64,000 nucleotides of DNA from Nostoc sp. TCL26-01 (GTDB lineage Bacteria; Cyanobacteriota; Cyanobacteriia; Cyanobacteriales; Nostocaceae), in the NCBI RefSeq assembly GCF_013393945.1, contig NZ_CP040297.1:4558001-4622000 (forward strand), read 5' to 3'. Shown here piece after piece: positions 63,485 to 64,000 of this stretch. Below the pieces are notes generated by a model that worked only from the letters and a program-made list of their open reading frames with translations, ran no database searches and was not told the origin of the DNA. Every line of letters starts with the position of its first letter. Position 1 is the first letter of the stretch. The translations under genes and the position numbers were made by a program.

Positions 63485-64000
63485 ATGCGAGATACCTTTA
63501 ACAAAATGATTGGTCGGACTCGTTATGTAGTCTGTCGGTTATTTATCCATTTAGCTGGATCAGAAATTTCCCCCATTTTGGGAGAATTAAATCGGGTAGC
63601 CAGAGAGGCGATCGATGTAGAAGGGGACTTGCAAGTTTTAGGGGAAGGTTTGGTAGAACTTTGTGAAACTCTGCTGCGCTATGATGAATATTGGCTCTCT
63701 GCTGCTAATGAAGGTGATGTGTTTTGGAGTGAAGGCGAAGCAGGAGATTATGTTAACACTTTATTTAATGATTCCGCCGAAAGATATGGTGCTGATTTGG
63801 AGTTAGATCCTGCGGATGTCAATCAGCCTCTTTCTCTACCTACAACACGTAACATTGTGGTGATGATTACCGTCGCCTATGAAGGGGAAGTTCCAGATTT
63901 AGAAACTGATTTGGCAAATATTCAAGAATTGAAAGGCGGGTTAAGAGCCTTAATTAGTTTACATTACAATCACAAGCTGAGGGCTGTGCAAGTGCATTTC
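63485..64000 (+). CDS. DUF1517-family protein, 3' end outside window
   Basis: Starts at ATG 63485 (MRDTFNKMIGRTRYVVCRLF) and is open to the window end (172 codons). The text PTTRNIVVMITVAYEGEVPD followed by ADLANI-type helix and ELKGGLRALISLHYNHKLRA is typical of cyanobacterial/plastid DUF1517 proteins, whose function is unknown. The region before this has a possible conserved N-terminal module (AGSEISPILGELNRVAREAI). It follows the pentapeptide gene on the same strand after 62 bp. Confidence 0.8.
   Translation, partial: MRDTFNKMIGRTRYVVCRLFIHLAGSEISPILGELNRVAREAIDVEGDLQVLGEGLVELCETLLRYDEYWLSAANEGDVFWSEGEAGDYVNTLFNDSAERYGADLELDPADVNQPLSLPTTRNIVVMITVAYEGEVPDLETDLANIQELKGGLRALISLHYNHKLRAVQVHF

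Noticed and set aside
1..64000. tRNA, rRNA, tmRNA or known riboswitches
   Set aside because: I looked for tRNA T-arm motifs, Yfr1-type and cobalamin riboswitch motifs near cobB and elsewhere and found none that could be supported by eye.

Overview
The window comes from a filamentous, probably heterocystous cyanobacterium of the Nostoc/Anabaena/Trichormus group. This rests on the split rpoC1/rpoC2 genes, an aldehyde-deformylating oxygenase/acyl-ACP reductase pair, an fbp-tal-zwf-opcA operon, many HIP1-type GCGATCGC sites inside genes, and intergenic regions filled with short tandem heptamer repeats (STRRs such as TCAATGG, GAGTGCT, CCCATTA). The species cannot be fixed from the sequence alone.

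Layout. 1-510: 5' part of a sugar ABC permease. 0.8-6.2 kb: a lipid and cofactor block on the + strand (alkane-forming ADO and AAR, accA, a short-chain dehydrogenase, folE). 6.4-15.7 kb: a GyrA-type topoisomerase subunit, a lone receiver protein, a TPR lipoprotein-like or secreted protein, a membrane-protein gene broken by a MITE, an ABC1/UbiB kinase and recN. 16-20.2 kb: a two-gene caspase/FGE module with a small partner, then three small membrane or coiled-coil proteins. 20.2-24.9 kb: a long heptamer array, clpB, a glyoxalase and a LolA-like secreted protein. 25.0-27.0 kb is the most accessory stretch: a 5'-less membrane-protein remnant, an integron attC-like site, a GNAT gene, a zinc-less MqsA/YgiT-like antitoxin with a possible toxin remnant fused to it, and a Uma2 nuclease. 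27.3-37 kb: eno, argC, ribBA, cobB and an mntCAB-type metal transporter. 37-42.7 kb: the oxidative pentose phosphate/FBPase operon. 43-55.5 kb: an RRM protein and the conserved rpsT-tatD-rpoB-rpoC1-rpoC2 block, all on the - strand. 56-64 kb: hisD, a universal stress protein, an uncharacterised diiron ferritin-like protein, a methyltransferase-HIT fusion, tyrA, a pentapeptide-repeat protein and the start of a DUF1517 gene.

How genes work together. AAR and ADO turn fatty acyl-ACP into alkanes, next to accA, which supplies malonyl-CoA. Zwf, OpcA and Tal supply NADPH from glucose-6-phosphate, the dark and heterocyst reductant route, with OpcA as redox-controlled activator. rpoB/C1/C2 encode the cyanobacterial RNA polymerase core.

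Unusual signals. (1) Two MITEs share ends GAGG...CCTC with 3-bp TNA target duplications. One splits a membrane-protein gene whose frame is restored if it is removed. (2) A second MITE-like family has ends TATAGGAATC/GATTCCTATA (three copies). (3) Repeat DNA has entered coding sequence in frame in the caspase, CobB and GyrA-type proteins, and a 29-bp palindrome encodes the CobB C-terminus. (4) There is an attC-like element next to a GNAT gene. (5) The HIT domain of the methyltransferase fusion has Ser in place of the nucleophilic His. (6) The caspase carries a canonical EF-hand loop and an EACC1-like neighbour. No tRNA, rRNA, CRISPR array or complete IS element was seen. All family assignments are from reading the sequence; no database search was run.
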